From positions 1 through 64,000 of the forward strand of contig JAJPJQ010000013.1 in NCBI GenBank assembly GCA_021324155.1: a DNA stretch of 64,000 nt, written 5' to 3'. Below, piece by piece: positions 61,592 to 64,000 of this stretch (position 1 is its first letter; the number at the start of each line of letters is the position of its first letter). The notes beneath the pieces are model-generated. The model was not told the DNA's origin, did no database searches, and worked only from the letters and a program-made list of their open reading frames with translations. Position numbers and translations under genes: made by a program. The stretch comes from Pseudomonadota bacterium. GTDB lineage: Bacteria; Desulfobacterota; Binatia; UBA9968.

Positions 61592-62263
61592 GACGGACCT
61601 CCTTTCGGCGTGTCCAGATATTCCGGCCACGCGGTGAATGAGTGGAGTATAAATTGGCGGTTAAGTTACGGTAAGAGGGAGAATCATGTAGATGTTTCGA
61701 GAAAATGCCTGAAGACAATAAGGGAAATCCCGGGATACTATTAATCGCTCGTGTCAGTGTTGTCCGGTGATATACCCACACTTGCAGCGCAGCTGCGGAG
61801 CGCCACTCAACGGATGCAAAAGGTATTTTTTCGCTGGATCAGGTGACAATGCTTAGAGCGTCACCACAGAATGACGCTCAATGTGAGGCCGGCCAGCAGC
61901 GCGATTGCGAGCGGAAGAGCGAAGATAAGGAGAGTCTCGCCTTCGAGCGGCGGACGGTCTTCAACGAGAATTCGTTTTTTCATAGCTACCTCGATGGCTG
62001 TTCGGTGAACAGCTGTGCTGCGGGAAAATCTTAGGCGCGATTAATACTGCCCGCGTGTTTTTGCGCGCGCAGAAAATAACCGTGCGGCTGGTGCCTCGTT
62101 GAAACGTCGTATATAGGAGAGGGATCTCTGCGGCAGGAACGAGCACGAACGCGCCCGTACGTTTATACTCGCGGTTCTCCACCACGCGATTGTAAGTTGC
62201 TCACACTAGGATACAAGCCAGTGATTGCCTTATTTAGGAAGGAAAAGAACCTGAACGCTCGGC
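61592..62263. other. Sparse region upstream of the EPS run
   Basis: This region of about 670 nt separates the EPS head gene from the regulator genes. The only gene-like unit is the 40-codon membrane protein at 61861-61983. The rest is lower in GC than its surroundings and must contain the main minus-strand promoter(s). I found no convincing sigma-54 (GG-N10-GC) element, tRNA or repeat. A short palindrome (CGCAGCTGCG) lies near 61788. Confidence 0.4.
61861..61983 (-). CDS. Tiny single-helix membrane protein
   Basis: A 40-codon frame behind GAGG encodes MKKRILVEDRPPLEGETLLI then FALPLAIALLAGLTLSVILW and a TGA. A charged N-terminus and one membrane helix running to the last residue are a typical small-protein layout. 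It has no recognisable family. The ribosome site and coherent hydropathy argue for a real gene, but 40 codons could occur by chance. Confidence 0.45.
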   Translation of the reverse strand: MKKRILVEDRPPLEGETLLIFALPLAIALLAGLTLSVILW

Positions 62264-62641
62264 TCAAGCGCCGAATTTAATCCAATTGTAGAAGATGTCG
62301 AAGCGGTAGCCGACGTTTTTGACGGTGAGTATATGGCCGCCTTCCGGCCCGAGTTTTTGACGCAAACGCTGAATATGAACGTCGATCGTACGGGAGTCGA
62401 CCTCGGAGGCTTTTCCATAACCCCAGATCTTTTCCAGGAGAAATTCGCGGCTCAATACCTCGCCGCGCGTCTCCATCATCTCCCGCAAAAGCTCGAATTC
62501 TTTAGTTGTTAGCTTGACGGGTTTGCCATGGACTGTCACGGAGGAGCGCTGAAGGTTGATTTCGATGGCTCCCGCTCGAAGCGTGCGCATTGGCGCGGTC
62601 GGTGCCCCGCGGCGTAGTGGTTTAATATCTTTATCGTTCAT
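62264..62641 (-). CDS. OmpR/PhoB-type winged-helix DNA-binding protein without receiver
   Basis: From the ATG at 62641 the protein has 125 residues. It contains only a Trans_reg_C winged-helix domain: VTVHGKPVKLTTKEFELLRE, MMETRGEVLSREFLLEKIWG, SRTIDVHIQRLRQKLGPEGG and ILTVKNVGYRFD. No receiver domain or membrane helix is present. It is encoded 57 nt downstream of a lone receiver protein (62699-63073), so a split two-component regulator is possible. Its target may be the EPS leader next to it. The in-frame start upstream (62680) lacks a better ribosome site. Confidence 0.8.
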   Translation of the reverse strand: MNDKDIKPLRRGAPTAPMRTLRAGAIEINLQRSSVTVHGKPVKLTTKEFELLREMMETRGEVLSREFLLEKIWGYGKASEVDSRTIDVHIQRLRQKLGPEGGHILTVKNVGYRFDIFYNWIKFGA

Positions 62642-62698
62642 ATAGCGGGGCTGTTCAGGTCGACCGTCTTGCCGACACATGAAGCCGCAGCGGCGGCT

Positions 62699-63073
62699 TC
62701 ATGCGTTCGCATGCGCCGCCCTTCTCATCGTCGAATTTAGATCCGTAAGGATCGTCTTCTTCAGGACGAAGCCGTCGGCGCCGCTTTCCGTAGCGGCGCG
62801 CCGATAGGCTTCTTCTTCGTGAACAGAAAGGATGATGACTTTCACGTCGGGCCGGCGCGCTTTAATCCGCCGCGTTGCTTCCAGGCCGTTCAACCGCGGC
62901 ATTGTGATATCCATGAAAATTATTTCCGGCCGGAGCTCGTGATCGAGACGCAGCGCTTGCTCCCCATTTTCCGCCTCGCCGACGAGATTAAAATTGTTTT
63001 CCCTTTCGGATAACCGCCTCACAGCCTTGCGGAACCCAGCATCGTCATCTACGAGCAGTACATTCACAGACAT
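62699..63073 (-). CDS. Stand-alone response-regulator receiver domain
   Basis: The 124-residue protein is a complete receiver: acidic pocket VLLVDDDAGFRK (residues 9-11), phospho-acceptor Asp55 in IIFMDITMPRLNG, conserved Thr/Ser in VIILSVHEE and Lys in GFVLKKTI. It ends right after the fold with no output domain. The sequence is closer to NarL/FixJ receivers than to OmpR ones. It could be a phosphate relay or a partner of the lone winged-helix protein downstream. Confidence 0.85.
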   Translation of the reverse strand: MSVNVLLVDDDAGFRKAVRRLSERENNFNLVGEAENGEQALRLDHELRPEIIFMDITMPRLNGLEATRRIKARRPDVKVIILSVHEEEAYRRAATESGADGFVLKKTILTDLNSTMRRAAHANA

Positions 63074-63172
63074 GATAAACAGGTATAAAGGCAGAGCGTA
63101 TATACAACAATCAGGTAATCTCTCAAGTTTACGTCAGAAATTACTTGAGCGGCGTAACGCTTGACAAAATCA

Positions 63173-63214
63173 GCGGAAAAAACGACGGCCTGGAGCGAAA
63201 GCGCTCCAGGCCGT
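63173..63214 (-). terminator. Strong rho-independent terminator
   Basis: A perfect 13-bp stem (63185-63197 with 63202-63214, 4-nt loop) is followed on the minus strand by GTTTTTT. It terminates the NarL-type regulator gene ending at 63242, so the two lone regulator genes downstream need their own promoter. Confidence 0.92.
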
Positions 63215-63241
63215 CTTGAGACACGCGCGGTTTCGAGTGAA

Positions 63242-63874
63242 TTAAGGCTGGATGAGGCCTGTTCGTATGGCGTAGCGCACAAGGCTCGCCGTCTCATGTA
63301 CGTCGAGCTTTTCCATGAGTCGGGTGCGATGCGACTCAGCGGTTTTGACGCTCACGCCAAGGACGACGGCGATCTCTTTGGTTGTCTTTCCCTCCGCGAC
63401 GAGCTGCAGGACCTGCCGCTCGCGCGGCGTCAGCGGGTCCGAGGGCAAATGCGTTTTGGACAGATACGCTTCGACGAGCGCGCGCGATACGCCCGGACTC
63501 AAATAGACCGTTCCACGATAGACTTCCTGCACGGCCTGGATGAGATCCGGCGTCGCTTGCGACTTGAGCACGTAGCCGCGGATGCCGGCCCGCAGCGCCT
63601 CGATGACGTACTGGTCTTCAGTATGCATCGTCAGCAGAATGGTCTTCGTTTTCGGCGAGCTCTGAATGATCTCGCGCGCCGCATCGAGCCCGTTCAGGTT
63701 GGGCATCGCTAGATCGAGCACGGCAACATCGGGATGAAGCGTCCGGGCCAAGCGAATCGCCTCGTGGCCGTCCGACGCCTCCCCGACGACCTCGAGGTTC
63801 TCGCGCTCGAGGACCGCCTTTAATCCCTGGCGAAACATCAAATGATCTTCCGCTAACAACAATCTCATCCTCAT
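63242..63874 (-). CDS. NarL/FixJ-family response regulator
   Basis: The 210-residue regulator has a receiver (RLLLAEDHLMFRQGLKAVLE, phospho-acceptor Asp54 in AVLDLAMPNLNG, Lys in GYVLKSQ) and a LuxR-type HTH (LTPRERQVLQLVAEGKTTKE, IAVVLGVSVKTAESHRTRLM). GAGGAGG precedes the ATG. It starts 20 nt after the stop of the partial histidine kinase at the window edge, so those two form the operon and the likely phospho-pair. It is a candidate controller of the neighbouring EPS run. Confidence 0.9.
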   Translation of the reverse strand: MRMRLLLAEDHLMFRQGLKAVLERENLEVVGEASDGHEAIRLARTLHPDVAVLDLAMPNLNGLDAAREIIQSSPKTKTILLTMHTEDQYVIEALRAGIRGYVLKSQATPDLIQAVQEVYRGTVYLSPGVSRALVEAYLSKTHLPSDPLTPRERQVLQLVAEGKTTKEIAVVLGVSVKTAESHRTRLMEKLDVHETASLVRYAIRTGLIQP

Positions 63875-63894
63875 TGTGACCTCCTCGATGCCTT

Positions 63895-64000
63895 CACGCC
63901 TCGATAGGCACCGTAATAATGATTTCCGTTCCTTTTCCCGGATGCGAATTAATTTGAACAGTCCCGGCCAGCACGGCGACGCGCTCGCGGATTCCGAGCA
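63895..64000 (-). CDS. C-terminal end of a histidine kinase (partial)
   Basis: The last 34 codons read LGIRERVAVLAGTVQINSHP then GKGTEIIITVPIEA and stop. This is the G2-box end of a HATPase_c domain of the NarX/DegS/LiaS kind (GIRERV-x-x-L-x-G, PGKGT). The gene begins beyond the window. It is cotranscribed with the regulator at 63242-63874. Confidence 0.85.

Noticed and set aside
1-64000. CRISPR arrays, insertion sequences, integrases, rRNA operons
   Set aside because: No regular direct-repeat array, transposase or integrase motif, or rRNA-like segment was found on either strand.

Overview
The window comes from a GC-rich Gram-negative bacterium. It looks proteobacterial or a close relative: periplasmic and signal-peptide proteins, the small stress-associated membrane proteins DUF1328, DUF3309 and DUF2231, bacterial Ku/LigD, and a Wzx/Wzy-type exopolysaccharide locus. 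No rRNA or species-level marker is present, so the lineage is left open.

Region 1 (1-14.6 kb, mostly + strand) is a housekeeping and stress block. It starts with a partial gene and a clear selenocysteine tRNA (253-347, minus). Next come a secreted trypsin-like protease, a Ser/Gly-rich peptidoglycan-binding protein, a secreted protein with an internal duplication, small membrane proteins, and the NHEJ ligase LigD. A tight operon follows (7099-14584): an unknown protein, Ku, a BON protein, a PoxB-like ThDP enzyme, a rhodanese-CBS protein, a metallophosphoesterase, a nucleotidyltransferase-fold protein and an NDH-2-type dehydrogenase. The rhodanese-CBS gene (11007-11708) is interrupted by an in-frame TGA exactly where the catalytic Cys of the rhodanese loop belongs. 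A stem-loop follows the TGA and the tRNA-Sec lies about 11 kb away, so it reads as a selenoprotein.

Region 2 (14.7-20.5 kb, minus) is a four-gene operon: an unusual soluble histidine kinase with a long alpha-helical N-terminus, its NarL-type regulator, a GT-C-like membrane protein and a polyprenyl-phosphate GT2. A large secreted protein (20623-23124, plus) is transcribed divergently.

Region 3 (23.1-61.6 kb, minus) is a very large exopolysaccharide locus. Read in the direction of transcription it begins with a small unknown gene and a NusG/RfaH-like antiterminator behind a hairpin-rich leader. Then come a Wzz/GumC-like chain-length protein, an ExeA-like ATPase, a CpsD-like kinase, a priming sugar transferase, methyltransferases, a Wzy-like polymerase, GT4 and GT2 glycosyltransferases, and a compact LLM monooxygenase / DltA-like adenylation protein / carrier protein / GNAT / carbamoyltransferase module. 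Two FemAB-like proteins, a deacetylase, a Wzx flippase, two asparagine-synthase-like amidotransferases, a heparinase-like protein, two tandem GT-C paralogues and an AlgD-like GDP-mannose dehydrogenase complete it. The assembly genes resemble those of exosortase (XrtA/PEP-CTERM) loci, but I see no exosortase and no PEP-CTERM protein here. One GNAT gene carries a nonsense codon at codon 17.

Region 4 (61.6-64 kb, minus) holds a tiny membrane protein, a lone winged-helix DNA-binding domain, a lone receiver domain, a complete NarL-type regulator with a strong terminator, and the last 34 codons of a histidine kinase. These are candidates for control of the polysaccharide locus.
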